The notes under the pieces: model-generated
Database searches by the model: none
Told to the model about the DNA's origin: nothing
The model's input: only the letters and a program-made list of their open reading frames with translations
Shown: positions 1 to 14,099 of the stretch, one piece after another
Layout: each line of letters starts with the position of its first letter
How positions within the stretch are numbered: the first letter of the stretch is position 1
Program-made: the position numbers and the translations under genes
Assembly: GCA_029204225.1 (NCBI GenBank)
Contig: CM055093.1
Span: forward strand, 19,208,041 to 19,272,040
Length of the DNA: 64,000 nt
Origin: Diphasiastrum complanatum
Lineage: Eukaryota; Streptophyta; Lycopodiopsida; Lycopodiales; Lycopodiaceae
Direction: 5' to 3'

Positions 1-412
1 AAGTGTGGTTTACATGTGGTTTTACAGGTTGAATCAATATCTTAGTGTGTTGATCATATGTTGATCAAGTTTGTTCATTACTAGGTAATCTTGGCATCCT
101 AGTTTTGGGTATTTTCTAAGAATGCAAGTAACTCTTCACACCATAACTTGATTTGGTCACTTGCTGGAAAGTTTGAGAGCTTAAGCAAGAGTGTGTTCAG
201 GTTGGTTTGATTTTGTAATCCATTCTTAGTGTGTGCAAAGTGTTGCATGTGTTTCAATCTTCCTTTCTATGCTTGGAAACCATCTAGGTTCAAGATAGAA
301 GTGTTTTAGGGTCCTAAATCTTCATAGATCTCTTTATCTATCATTTGTTGAGAGAAAAGTGAGTGCTAAGTGCTTTAGGACAGAACCTAAAAGTTGAAGA
401 AACATTAGAATC
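1..412 (+). other. 5' leader of copia element 1
   Basis: Non-coding sequence directly ahead of the gag start. By position it is the untranslated leader of the copia element whose coding region follows. No tRNA primer-binding motif and no clear copy of the downstream LTR is visible, so the 5' LTR should lie upstream of the window. A short stretch near 67-100 loosely resembles part of the 3' LTR near 4888-4920, but too weakly to call an LTR. Confidence 0.5.
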
Positions 413-1177
413 ATGGCTTCCAATGGTGGGATCATGCTAGAGTCTAGTGAAAGGTTGAGTTCATCAAACTACTCTACTTGGAAAGTGAGGATGGAGTCCT
501 TACTTGAGTTGAATGAACTCATGGACATAGTTGCAGAAATTGAAGAGAGACCTCTCACACTTCAAGAGCAACAAAGGTTTGATAAGAAGGCCAAAAGGGC
601 TCTTCATATCATTAAAATGAATGTTACAAATGAACTTCTCAAGGAAGTTGGAAAGTGTCAAAGTGCAAGTAAGGCATGGAATGCCTTAAAGAAGCTCTTT
701 GAATCAAAGTCCACATCTAGGGTATTGACCCTAAGGAGACAAATATTTTCTAGTAGGCAAAGAGAGGGTGAAAGTGCTCATGCATTTATCTTGAGAGTTA
801 AGTCCCTAAGTGATGATTTAGCATGCATTGATGAGAACATAAAAGATGGTGAAATAGTCCAAGTTATGTTGAATGGTTTGCTAAATGAACATGCTAACCT
901 TGTGCAAAGTTTTGCCATTCAAAGAGTCTTGCCAAGTGTGGTTGACTTGCAAGAAATCTTATTGGCTGAAGAACATAGGTTGCAATCAAAGCTTGATGGT
1001 GCATCCTTGCAAGGTGGAGGTGAAGAGGCTTTCTTCACAAAAGGCAAATTCAAGGGCAAAGTAAAGGCAAAGGGAAATGGTCCAAAGGTGGTAACTTTGA
1101 TCATGATGATCACTCTTCCTCTTCCTCTTCTACTAAGAACAATAAGTCAAAGTTCAAGTGCTTTTATTGTGGGATAA
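413..1177 (+). CDS. gag: Ty1/copia gag polyprotein, frameshifted before its zinc knuckle
   Basis: Gag forms the virus-like particle that packages retrotransposon RNA in the cytoplasm. The 254-residue frame opens MASNGGIMLES and shows the copia gag (UBN2-type) signature: SSNYSTWKVRMESLLE near residue 20, then ALHIIKMNV, a KAWNALKKLFESKS stretch and an acidic helix ending ILLAEEHRLQSKLDG. A Lys/Gly-rich tail follows. The zinc knuckle is not in this frame: CFYCGIKGHFANEC (CX2CX4HX4C) lies at about 1159-1200 in the pol frame. So one frame change near 1085 separates gag from pol. That could be a mutation or, less likely, a programmed shift; I saw no slippery site. ATG 413 is preceded by stops and fits the family start. 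Confidence 0.85.
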   Translation: MASNGGIMLESSERLSSSNYSTWKVRMESLLELNELMDIVAEIEERPLTLQEQQRFDKKAKRALHIIKMNVTNELLKEVGKCQSASKAWNALKKLFESKSTSRVLTLRRQIFSSRQREGESAHAFILRVKSLSDDLACIDENIKDGEIVQVMLNGLLNEHANLVQSFAIQRVLPSVVDLQEILLAEEHRLQSKLDGASLQGGGEEAFFTKGKFKGKVKAKGNGPKVVTLIMMITLPLPLLLRTISQSSSAFIVG

Positions 1178-1284
1178 AAGGTCATTTTGCAAATGAATGT
1201 TATAAGAAGAAAAGAGAGCAAGGAGAGAGGCAAGGAAATCTTACAATAGATGAGGAAGAACATAACACATGTGAATCACTTGTT

Positions 1285-4200
1285 ATGACTTCAAGTTTGT
1301 TAGCCAACATAGATGATAATGATCCTTGGTGGATTGATAGTGGAGCCTCATCTCACATGACAAGACATAAGGAATACTTTACATCCTTATTGTCTTATGA
1401 GGGAGAAGGTAACATCATCTACACTGCAAATGATGGTCAATGTGACATCAAAGGCATAGGCACTATTCCTATTTCCCTTTCAACAAATAGGAAAACAAAT
1501 CTTGAAAATGTTTTGTACATTCCTTCAATCACTAAGAATTTGCTTAGTGTAAGTCAAATGATTGACAAAGGACTTGATGTGGAGTTCATTGGAGATGCAT
1601 GTTTGATAAGTAAATGTGGATCCTTGATTGCTCAAGGTAGGAGGCATGGTAAACTTTTCAAGCTTGATGCATGTGTGATCTCTAATCATGAAGGATGTAT
1701 GGCTAGGGAGCAATTGACAAACCAAGAAGTTTGGCACAAGAGGTTGGGCCATCCCAACTTCAAATCTTTGGAGGTAATGGCAAAGAAAGAGCTTGTTCTT
1801 GGTCTCCCTAAAAGTCTTGTTGCAAACAATAGTGTTTGTGAACATTGTGCCTTGTCCAAATCTCATAGACTTGCTTATTCTAGATCTACTTCTAGATCTA
1901 AAGAAGCTTTTCAACTTGTGCATTCTGATATTCATTCTTCTAGTACAACTAGCAATGGTGGGGCAAAGATGTATGCAACTTTCATTGATGACTTTAGTAG
2001 GTATACTTGGATCTATCTTCTTAAAAGTAAGGATGAAGTGTTTGCTGCATTTGTCAAGTTCAAGAATGAAATGGAAAACCAATTCAATACAAAGATCAAA
2101 TGCTTAAGATCTGATAATGGAGGGGAATACACCTCAAATAGGTTCAAAGACTTTTGTATAGCACATGGGATTAAGAGGGAGATGTCTAGTCCTAGGACTC
2201 CACAACAGAATGGAGTGGCCGAGAGGAAGAATAGAACCCTTTGTGAATGTGCCAAGGCAATGAGACTACATGCTAATCTTGCTAAGTCTTTTTGGGGGGA
2301 AGCTTTAGCATGTGCTAACTATCTATGTAATAGATGGACAAGTGCTTCCTTGGATGGTAAAACTCCTCATGAGGTTCTTTATGGTAGAAGGCCGAGTGTC
2401 AAGCATTGTAGGATCTTTGGATGTACATGTTTTGTCAATATCACACTTGATGATAGAACTAAAGAAGATCCTTCATCAAAGAAGGGTGTGTTTGTTGGCT
2501 ATAGTGAAGTAAGCAAGGCTTACAAAGTGTACATTCCTTCTACAAAGAAAGTTGTCATAAGTAGGGATGTCATCTTTCATGAAGAGAATGTTTCCAATGT
2601 TGTTGATGTTGATGTTGATGTGCCTACTAATCATCATGATGTGCAAGATGTCTTGGATGAAGATGGAGATGCCACTCCAAAGCAAACTTCAAGGAAGACT
2701 CAAAGGCAAAGGGCTAAGCCATCAAGGCTAACCTATGATGAAAAAGGAAAGCAAGTGGTGGACAACTCTAACTTTGCTTTTCTTACCTCTTTTGATGAAC
2801 CAACTTGTGTAGGTGAAGCAATTCAAAAGAAGGAATGGATCCAAGCCATGGATCATGAGCATCAAGCACTCATCAAAAGCAACACATGGAGGTTGGTAAA
2901 GCTTCCAAAGGACAAGAAGGCAATTGGTTGTAAGTGGATCTTCAAGATCAAGACAAATCAAGATGGATCAATCAACAAGTACAAGGCAAGGTTGGTGGCA
3001 AAGGGGTATGCTCAAGAATATGGTATTGACTATGATGAGACCTTTGCACCCGTGGCAAAGATGGTAACTATTCGAATCCTAATCTCTCTTGCAACTCTTT
3101 ATGATTGGGATATGTGGCAAATGGATGTTACTAATGCCTTCTTGAATGGTGATCTTGAAGAAGATATTTACATGGAGCAACCCGAGGGCTATGTTTCACA
3201 TGATGAGCCTAATCATGTGTGCTATCTCCAAAAGAGTTTGTATGGGCTAAAGCAAGCACCAAGGAGTTGGTATGCTAAGCTCAATTCCTTCTTACTTTCT
3301 CAAAACTTTGTTATGAGTGAGTATGATCATTCTCTCTACTTTAGATTGAATGAAAATGATATCACTTTACTTTTGATCTATGTTGATGACATTATCTTAA
3401 GTGGTGGTAACAATCTAGATATAGATGAAATCAAGATGGCACTCAAAAGAGAGTTTGAAATTCAAGATCTTGGTAAACTTCATTATATCTTAGGAATAGA
3501 GATTATTAGAACTTCTAAATCTACATTCATATGTCAAGAAAAGTATGTTAACTCTATTCTAAAAAGGTTTCATATGGAAGATTGTAAAGTTGTTTCTACT
3601 CCTATGGAATCAAATGTAAAGCTAACTACAAGAAGTAATGAAAGATCCTTCAAGGACATTACTCTCTATAGAAAGCTAATAGGATCTCTTATATGGTTAA
3701 CCATCACAAGACCTGATCTAAGCTTTGTGGTTGGTAAACTAAGTCAATTTATGCAAGATCCTAGTGAGGCTCATTGGAAGCTAGGAAAGAGAGTACTTAG
3801 ATACATCTCGGGATCTAGAGATTTTGGCATCTTGTATGGAGGTACTACACCTAACCTTTGTGGATTTTCAGATTCAGATTTTGCAGGTGATCAAATGGAT
3901 AGGAAGTCAAAAAGTGCCTTTGCAATCTATCTTGGAGATGGAGTGGTCTCATGGCTATCAAAGAAGCAACCAACTATCTCTCTATCTTCCACCGAAGCCG
4001 AGTACAAGGCATTAACAACATGCACCAAGGAGATTCTTTGGATCAAGAGGATGTTATTGGATCTTCACTTGCTGGAACCAGAGAAGACTCCAATCATACT
4101 TTGTGATAACCTTTCAGCCCAAAGCTTGGCAAGCAATCCTGTTTTTCATGCAAGGAGCAAGCACATTGAGATTGCTCACCATTTTGTGAGAGATCAAGTC

Positions 4201-4365
4201 ATTGCCAAAGAGGTGGAGCTTCAACATGTCTCTTCAAAGGAGTGTGTGGCTGATATCTTCACCAAACCATTGGGAAAGGACCTATATTTAATGCATAGAT
4301 CTAATCTTGGAATGTGCTCAAAGACTATGTTGAAACTAGCATCCAATGTTGAAGAGGGAGTGTGA
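1285..4365 (+). CDS. pol: Ty1/copia pol polyprotein (protease, integrase, RT, RNase H)
   Basis: Copies element RNA into DNA and inserts it into chromosomes. Domains run in copia order. Protease WWIDSGASSHM is near residue 15. The integrase zinc-binding region has WHKRLGHPNF and CEHCALSK near 150-190. The integrase core has HSDIHS, LRSDNGGEY and NGVAERKNRT, so the DDE acidic residues are present. Reverse transcriptase has QMDVTNAFLNG and YVDDIILSGG. RNase H has FSDSDFAGD, SSTEAEYKAL and ARSKHIEIAHH. At 1026 residues with no internal stop, the length is normal for copia pol after gag. The frame is open further upstream to about 1075 and includes the gag zinc knuckle, so ATG 1285 is only the first in-frame ATG. 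The stop lies just inside the 3' LTR. Confidence 0.93.
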   Translation: MTSSLLANIDDNDPWWIDSGASSHMTRHKEYFTSLLSYEGEGNIIYTANDGQCDIKGIGTIPISLSTNRKTNLENVLYIPSITKNLLSVSQMIDKGLDVEFIGDACLISKCGSLIAQGRRHGKLFKLDACVISNHEGCMAREQLTNQEVWHKRLGHPNFKSLEVMAKKELVLGLPKSLVANNSVCEHCALSKSHRLAYSRSTSRSKEAFQLVHSDIHSSSTTSNGGAKMYATFIDDFSRYTWIYLLKSKDEVFAAFVKFKNEMENQFNTKIKCLRSDNGGEYTSNRFKDFCIAHGIKREMSSPRTPQQNGVAERKNRTLCECAKAMRLHANLAKSFWGEALACANYLCNRWTSASLDGKTPHEVLYGRRPSVKHCRIFGCTCFVNITLDDRTKEDPSSKKGVFVGYSEVSKAYKVYIPSTKKVVISRDVIFHEENVSNVVDVDVDVPTNHHDVQDVLDEDGDATPKQTSRKTQRQRAKPSRLTYDEKGKQVVDNSNFAFLTSFDEPTCVGEAIQKKEWIQAMDHEHQALIKSNTWRLVKLPKDKKAIGCKWIFKIKTNQDGSINKYKARLVAKGYAQEYGIDYDETFAPVAKMVTIRILISLATLYDWDMWQMDVTNAFLNGDLEEDIYMEQPEGYVSHDEPNHVCYLQKSLYGLKQAPRSWYAKLNSFLLSQNFVMSEYDHSLYFRLNENDITLLLIYVDDIILSGGNNLDIDEIKMALKREFEIQDLGKLHYILGIEIIRTSKSTFICQEKYVNSILKRFHMEDCKVVSTPMESNVKLTTRSNERSFKDITLYRKLIGSLIWLTITRPDLSFVVGKLSQFMQDPSEAHWKLGKRVLRYISGSRDFGILYGGTTPNLCGFSDSDFAGDQMDRKSKSAFAIYLGDGVVSWLSKKQPTISLSSTEAEYKALTTCTKEILWIKRMLLDLHLLEPEKTPIILCDNLSAQSLASNPVFHARSKHIEIAHHFVRDQVIAKEVELQHVSSKECVADIFTKPLGKDLYLMHRSNLGMCSKTMLKLASNVEEGV

Positions 4366-5015
4366 AAATTGTCAACATTTCCTAGCTAGTTTGAGGCCTA
4401 AATTGGCTAAAATTGTAAATAGTTTTGGTTTTGGAGTTTCACACGTGTGAACCAGGCCACAATGTTTTTATTTACTGTATTTTTTTAGTATGATGAAGTG
4501 TCAAACTTCATACCCTTCAAAATGAGACCATTTTGATGTATTTTGGTCATATAAGCCATTTTTAGCTATTTTTCCTATATAGGGAATATCTAGGGTCAAG
4601 TACCTTCTAGAGAGAGGAGAGAGAGTCATCTTCCTCATCCATAAATAGTAGGGAAGTCGTGGAGAACAGGTTGGAGAAACCTTTTGTATGCTTCATCGAG
4701 ATCAATAGATCATTGTCATTGTTTCTTCCTCCATTGAGAGCATTGTTGTGTGTATTGTCTTCAAGCTATTGTGTATGATCTTAGGTGCTTTCCAAAAGTG
4801 ATAGGCTGATGTATTATGGACTGTATAATGCTATTTTGGGCCGCACTTGATGTTTATGGAAGTTTCCACTTGTGATAAATGCTTTTTGATCAAGTTCTTT
4901 GCATTCTAGGTAGCATAGAATGTGTTGCCAATTCCTAGCTTATGTAGTTTGGAGTGCAAGCATTCAAGCCAATGATCTTGGAGTTTAGATCCACTTAGGA
5001 TCAGTATTTTTCACA
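4361..5015 (+). repeat. 3' LTR of copia element 1
   Basis: Follows a purine tract (GAAGAGGGAG, 4351-4360). It begins TGTGAAAA and ends TTTTCACA, a perfect 8-bp terminal inverted repeat, over 655 bp. It carries a CACACGTGTG palindrome near 4439-4448. Immediately after it, reverse-transcriptase coding sequence of a different copia element starts mid-domain, so this LTR marks the right edge of a nested insertion. The target duplication should be GAGAA (5016-5020), with its partner upstream of the window. Confidence 0.85.
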
Positions 5016-6277
5016 GAGAATGTATCAACTTGATGTTTCTAATGCCTTTCTCAATGGTTACCTTGAGGAGGAGATTTACATGGAGCAACCTCCTGGTTTT
5101 GTGAAAGAAGGTGAAGAATGAAAAATTTGTCTTTTGTTCAAAAGTATCTACGGACTGAAACAAGCACCAAGGTCTTGGTATGCAAGCTCAACTCCTATCT
5201 CATATCACTCGGATTTCATCTTAGTGAATATGACCCCTCTTTGTATATTAAGTTTGTAGATAAGTTTGTAGTTATTCTTCTCATCTATGTTGATGATATC
5301 ATTCTTTGTGGAAATAATGAGAAGCTAGTTGACGAAACTAAGTATGCACTTGGTAGTGAATTTAAGATGCAGGACTTAGGAGTTCTTCACTATATTTTAG
5401 GCCTTGAAATCGACTTTTGGAAAGGCCATGCCTTCATTAGTCAAAGTAGATATGCACTTTCCATGCTCAAAAAATTCCAAATGGAAAATTGTAAAGGCAT
5501 AGATACACCAATGGAGCACATTGTAAAAGTTCCTATGAAAGATGATGAAAAATCCTTTGTGGACATCACTCTTTATAGGAGTCTTATTGGCTCACTTATA
5601 TGGTTAACAGTGACTAGACCTAATCTAAGCTTTGGTGTGCATAAGCTAAGTCAACACATGCAAGATCCAAAGTTATATCACTGGAAGTTGGCTTAAAGAA
5701 TCTTGAGGTACATATCTTCTACCTTGGATTATGGATTATTTTACAAAGGAGAAAATCTGACTTTGATTGCTTTTCCAGATTTAGATTTTGCAGGAGACAG
5801 GTTGGATAGAAAATCCACAAGTGCTTATACAATTTTTCTAGGAGGAAATCTAGTTTCTTGGCTATCAAAGAAGCAAGCAACTATATCCTTATCATCCTGT
5901 GAAGCTGAGTACAAATCTCTTACAACCACAACAAAGGAGGTTTTATGGATCAAAAGGCTACTTTTGGAGCTAAAGTGTTATGTAGATGAAGATCTTCCAA
6001 TTATCAAGAATGATAACATCTCGGCCCAGGCTCTTGCAAACAATCCTGTGTTCCATGCAAGGAGCAAACACATCAAGGTAGCTCATCATTTTGTAAGAGA
6101 AAAAGTCTTTGGAGAGAGATCTTATTGGAGCATGTCGGATCTGCAAATTGTGTTGCAGAAATTCTCACCAAGCCATTACTCAAGAATGTCTTTATCAAGA
6201 TAAGGTCTAACCTTGGCCTAATTTCAAAGTCTATGTTGGATAGGAACATATACTTTAAGGAGGAGTGTGATGATTAG
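5016..6277 (+). pseudogene. Copia element 2: RT/RNase H tail of pol, decayed
   Basis: A second, older copia element, cut by insertion of element 1. Translation starts inside reverse transcriptase ([12 protein letters not shown] equivalent, then YGLKQAPRSWYAKLN and YVDDIILCGN) and runs into RNase H (FAGDRLDRKSTSAY, SSCEAEYKSL, ARSKHIKVAHH) and the usual ILTKPL tail near 6160. Breaks: a stop at about 5118, another at 5694 just before the RILRY motif, and a frame change near 6115. Active-site YVDD is kept. The missing front half (gag, protease, integrase, start of RT) should lie upstream of element 1, beyond the window. Confidence 0.88.
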
Positions 6278-6855
6278 TAAAATATTATCTTCCTATCTCG
6301 AGTTTTGGGGCCATACCCATGATATTTCCATTGTAAACTTTGTTTGTACATACAGGTATGTGAATTGAGCACATAACCTTCTAGAATAGGTCGAGTTTGA
6401 GTTAGGTAGATTCAAATTTGATGTCATGAAAAAGTTTAGATAGCATGCATGTCATTCAGTATGCATGCAAGCCACATGCAATCAGTGCATGCAACATGCA
6501 AAGTGGTTTTTATGATCTACACATATCTAGGCAATTTTGAGAGCTGACATGCAGTACATGCAATATCCACACATGCAGTTACACATGTGGATCCATGTTA
6601 GTTGAGTTAGTGGACTTTCCATGCAACTCCACTGTAGGAATTCGAATCTCTTTGATGTAGGGAAACCTTGGCATGTTTTCCATATTGTGAATATTGAGAT
6701 TTTAGCATTTTGGACTCATTCTCTCTCCACCCGAGAGTAGCCTGTTTTTCCCATACTGAGCACTTAGAATTATTTATGACATTGAATCCTCATAGTGAGA
6801 AGTTAGTTCTTTCAGTCTGTTGTGTGCCATTTTGCTCTTGCCTCGTTCATTACCT
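6266..6855 (+). repeat. 3' LTR of copia element 2
   Basis: Starts TGTGATGATTAG after the purine tract AAGGAGGAG. The first ~65 bases and the part from about 6640 to 6850 match, in reverse complement, the complete 412-bp LTR copy at 46622-47033. The middle (about 6330-6645) is an extra ~300 bp absent from that copy and packed with CATGCA motifs. The right end is not clean: the match fades near 6855, where an inverted gag scrap begins. Confidence 0.7.
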
Positions 6856-7007
6856 ATCATGACATCCCATAGTTTCTTCTCTATCAGTATGTTTTTCATT
6901 TTGAATTTCCACACCGCATAGTTTGAAATCTCGTCCAATTTGCTATTGTAACTCAAAATGGACTCTCTCATGTTTGCCATCCCAAAACTGTCTAAAACTA
7001 CAACCAT
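6850..7007 (-). pseudogene. Copia gag N-terminal fragment, inverted
   Basis: On the minus strand, about 50 residues read MANMRESILSYNSKLDE then NYAVWKFKMKNILIEKKLWD. The NYxxWKxxMxxxL...LWD pattern is the N-terminal signature of copia gag. The rest of the frame runs into LTR sequence and is not gag-like. This is a scrap without LTR or pol, in opposite orientation to its neighbours, and probably marks a rearrangement at the end of the preceding LTR. Confidence 0.5.
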
Positions 7008-7880
7008 AGACTAAGAGAGGTGTTTTGAGTACAATGGCAATGTCAGTAACTTATTCTGATGACCTGCTAAAATTTCTCACCAGGGCATCTCGTTGCTTAG
7101 GTGGCATTTTACAAGCCGAGTCACTTTCCAAACATGAAATGCCTTTCACCTCACACTCCTGACTACTCGTTCCCTGAAAGGGGCAAAAGAGATTTGATGT
7201 CCACTGAGCGCGTTCTCTACTGCAATCTCTTTGTTTTGTGGTACCATACTTGCGGGTATAGTCTACGTGCCCTTTGTTTGGTCCAAAACAGCTAAAGGAT
7301 GTGAAAATAAGGGCTTTTTGCACTTTTGAACCGTTTCTTCCTTTTGAAGAAACGTTGCCTTTCGTGAATTTTACAGCCTTCGGTCCCTTTCAAAAAAAGG
7401 GATTTTTAAAGAAGTTGAAGGCCAGTTTGCACTTCAAACTCCTTTGGGCCCATTCAATTAATCTCAGTCGTTGATCCTAGGAGCTTCCTCTTGGCCAATA
7501 AATTAACCCACAATCTCGGCCATTGATTATTGTAAACTTCAATCTTGTGGTTAGAAAAGTATCTGGGTGCTGAACTTGACTCCACGGGTCGCTAATGCCT
7601 TCAATGCACTACTTCATCACCCCTACTGGTCGTGCACATGGACTCTCCACGCCTCCCTTTCTCTTTGTATGCGACCGCACCCTTGTAACATGTTCCATGG
7701 CTGATCAATCTTGTCAGTCTATTTTGCTAGCGATCTGACCCCACAACTAAGGTCTCCCTTTCTATTACGAGGAAATAGACCCCTTGACAAAGCAAAAGAC
7801 GGAGAATTGAGGTTACTAGAGCAACTTGAAAAAGTTGATTTTCTCTGTCTACTGTAGAAGTTTCTTGCTCCTCTGATGGT
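7008..7880. other. Unassigned sequence
   Basis: No supported gene. Short frames on both strands lack recognisable motifs and have mixed composition. No tandem repeat, LTR terminus or splice-framed exon was recognised. Confidence 0.4.
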
Positions 7881-7899
7881 AGTTGGGAATCTAATAGAT

Positions 7900-8480
7900 A
7901 TCTTAGAATCTCTTCATGGCTCACAATAACATATCGTGCAAATTCGGACGTCCGCGTCCAACGTATGCTCAAAAATTTCATAATCCGTCGCAATCCGACA
8001 CGTCAAGTTCTGACGTTCCAGTAAAAAATCCGAAAATCACAGTTCGACGATCAGGAAATCTGGGCGGCAACCAATTTTTCAAAGGCACGTCAGAATCACT
8101 TGTGTCAGTTCGCACTACGTAAGATATATCAGGATTCGCGATCTATAAAACACATGTCGGATTCTGACTTACAGACATGGATATGACCTGTCACAGAATT
8201 TTTTTAAACAAAAATACGTGTCATCCGACGTGGACGTCGGAATCCGACGTGTGTCGAATTCCGACGTCCACATCAGCATGCCAAAAAGCCTGTCCACGAC
8301 ATCTGGCACATTTGTCCAAGCCTGAATGGGCACAGACGTTGGATTTTGACATGTTTGGAGGCCATCAAATTTTGACATCTATTTCAATCTTCCAATTTGC
8401 GCGATCCAACGCCTTCTCTTTCACTTTGTCTTTTACAGATTTGAGCATCTTTGGAGCGTTTGAGGGCGATCAGTGCTTGA
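7900..8480. repeat. CCGACGTC-rich patch with hairpin (possible CACTA subterminal repeats)
   Basis: Dense CCGACG, GACGTC and TCGGAATCCGAC motifs in both orientations. At 8230-8271, two ~20-bp arms starting GTGGACGTCGGAATCC face each other around a 2-base loop with one mismatch. The same motif vocabulary occurs at 20985-21245 beside CACTA element 1. Clustered short subterminal repeats in both orientations are typical of CACTA ends, where the accessory protein binds. No CACTA terminus was found here, so a non-autonomous relative is only an inference. Confidence 0.4.
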
Positions 8481-8528
8481 GGGGGGTGTGATTTGATTAA
8501 GATTTAGGGTAGTAGATGAATAGATTGT

Positions 8529-9668
<1,140 letters not shown>

Positions 9669-9711
9669 CAGAACCGTGAGTGGGAGAGAGAGAGAGATTC
9701 ATGAGAATCGT

Positions 9712-9937
<226 letters not shown>

Positions 9938-9952
9938 GTGAGAATGCCGAGT

Positions 9953-10149
9953 CAATAGCGGCACTGTTTGTAGGAGGCCTGCTTGATGGTGTTATAGGAT
10001 GTTACAGACTGGCAGACTGGCTCGCTGATCTTCACAACCCATCACAACACATTGCTGACGCTCTAGAGAGAGAGCTTATGCTCATCCTTATGGAGCACAA
10101 ACAATTTCCAAGTAGCATCGTTGTCTATGCTCTTCGCTCTGGCAGTTAG
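9953..10149 (+). pseudogene. Unidentified coding fragment, copy 2 (C-terminal part)
   Basis: An open frame of about 65 codons begins IAALFVGGLLDGVIGCY, continues ADWLADLHNPSQHIADALE and ERELMLILMEHKQFPSS, and ends VYALRSGS at a TAG near 10147-10149. Copy 1 at 8951-9240 supports the frame. It reads like the hydrophobic-then-helical end of a cellular protein, but I cannot name it. A further piece of the same gene, with RWVDRGYLREKELWCLLAE, lies displaced at 10395-10510. No start codon or splice structure was resolved. Confidence 0.4.
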
Positions 10150-10394
10150 TTCTATCAAGGGATTTGCCATAATCGAAATCTAGTTGCTTCACATGTCGTC
10201 TCATTTTCAAACACAAACATAGCCTCTTCTTATTTACTTTTCAATAAATTATCATATTAAGCCTACATTGTTTTGCCTGCAAAATTTAGGAAGTTCTGTT
10301 GTCATCTCTAAACTATGCCCGAAAGAGAGAGAGAGACTGGCAGCATCAACTAGAAATCTAGCAAGTATATAATGCTGTGAATCTAGAGATGGTA

Positions 10395-10510
10395 AAAGCT
10401 CGCTGGCCTGTGAAGTTGTTTTAATAGCTCGCTGGGTGGACAGAGGATATTTGAGAGAGAAGGAGCTTTGGTGTCTATTGGCGGAGGTACTGCAATCTTC
10501 TTATGAGCGC
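10395..10510 (+). pseudogene. Unidentified coding fragment, displaced exon-like piece
   Basis: Open for about 37 codons, containing ARWVDRGYLREKELWCLLAE and ending SSYER before a stop. It parallels the HWVDSGSLREKELWCL piece inside copy 1 near 9050. In copy 1 this piece lies before the ERELMLILMEHKQ piece; here it lies after it, so the local order is rearranged or these are exons of neighbouring copies. Confidence 0.35.
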
Positions 10511-11054
<544 letters not shown>

Positions 11055-11204
11055 CAAAGTAAAAGAGAAGGAGAGATGGCCATTATGCATTAATGGAAAG
11101 GTGGCTAATAAAGAGAGAGAGTCTGTTCCATTACTCATTAGTGGAAAGGTGGTCGTGTTTTGAAGGGATGTGTGGTTGTGTTTTGAAGGGACGTGTTTTG
11201 AACT

Positions 11205-12075
11205 AACTTAGGTGGCCAATATGCATGGATGCATGGGGAAGAGGGCCATGCATCCTTTTCCCCATATATGCATCCTCCTCCCCAAGTTTTTTAGTTAGCC
11301 TTTGGGACTCAAGGATGATCTTTTTCTGCTTGGCCACAATATTTTCAAAATTTCTTTTCTCGGCTTCCCGTTCTTGGATCAGCCGCACATATTTCTCCAT
11401 CCGAATGGCTGTGGCCTGTGGGGCCTGGAACTGTATGTCCTCTAGCTTAACCAGAGGAGCATCAACTGTCATTGCACCCGACAATCCGTCTTGTGCTTGG
11501 TCTATCGAGGTCATCTGCTGATTCAGTTGTTGCTGGACCTCTTTCAAAGTGTTCTTCTGCTCGGCCATCACGGATCTGATTTCATCTTTTTCTTTTTCTT
11601 TTTCTTTTTCTTTGGCCAGCTTCTGTTGTTGCGCAATCTCTCGGTCCTGGTACTGGACCTTATTCTCGAGCACTTGGTGCTGGCTTATCAACCAGCTCAT
11701 GTGGTAGCTTGCTTCGGATAGGCCTATCACAGAGCGCATAGGGGTTAGAGATAGTTGGGTATTGATCAGGGGTGTGAGATGGTGAAGCTAATCCAAAAAA
11801 TAAACGTTGTGGAGGGAATGAAGATGGAGGTGGAGGAAGTGGAGAAATAATGCTAGTAGCAATGGTGGTTGTTGTAGTGGTATTGGTGGTGGTTAGTGGA
11901 GGGGTCAGACTTCCTCCTGACTGATCCACTTTTTCTGGTTCATCATCACTGATCTCCATCAGATCTGCAGCATCCAAATATTGTGAAGTGTCCAAGGTAT
12001 GGAATTGTTGGGCCTATGGTTGTTGGTCTTGTGGCTGCTGCGCCGCTCCCGTGTCTTGGGGAATGGTACTCCCCG
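11205..12075 (-). pseudogene. Coiled-coil, Pro/Thr-rich protein fragment, frameshifted
   Basis: Read on minus from 12075. A Gln-rich start (QDTGAAQQPQDQQP, then a TAG) leads to DTSQYLDAADLMEISDDEPE, a Thr/Pro-rich linker with TTTNTTTTTT and PLPPPPSSFPP, and NPYALCDRPIRSKLPHEL. Near 11735 the likely frame changes and continues as a ~160-residue coiled coil with KLAKEKEKEKEKDEI, EQKNTLKEVQQQLNQQ and ENIVAKQKKIILESQRLTKK. Low complexity prevents a family assignment; it could be a retroelement accessory ORF or a captured host exon. At least one stop and one frame change make it non-functional as read. Confidence 0.45.
11222..11277. repeat. ATGCATGGGG hairpin element, copy 1
   Basis: ATGCATGGGGAAGAGG faces CCTTTTCCCCATATATGCAT across a short loop containing GGCCATGCAT. 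A near-identical structure is at 59232-59290. Both flank GA arrays. Confidence 0.6.
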
Positions 12076-12077
12076 CT

Positions 12078-12099
12078 CCCCCCCCCCCCCCCCCCCCCC
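12078..12099. repeat. Poly-C tract, 22 bp
   Basis: Uninterrupted C run. Its true length is uncertain because homopolymers are error-prone in both sequencing and replication. Confidence 0.95.
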
Positions 12100-12114
12100 T
12101 AAAAAAGGTGAGTC

Positions 12115-14094
<1,980 letters not shown>

Positions 14095-14099
14095 ATGGA

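Noticed and set aside
1-140. 5' LTR of copia element 1
   Set aside because: Resemblance to the 3' LTR is limited to a few short words and no PBS follows; the true 5' LTR is probably upstream.
1525-2082. 185-residue minus-strand ORF
   Set aside because: Antisense shadow of the copia pol frame.
7727-8122. Overlapping short ORFs near the CCGACGTC patch
   Set aside because: No motif on either strand and composition set by the repeats.
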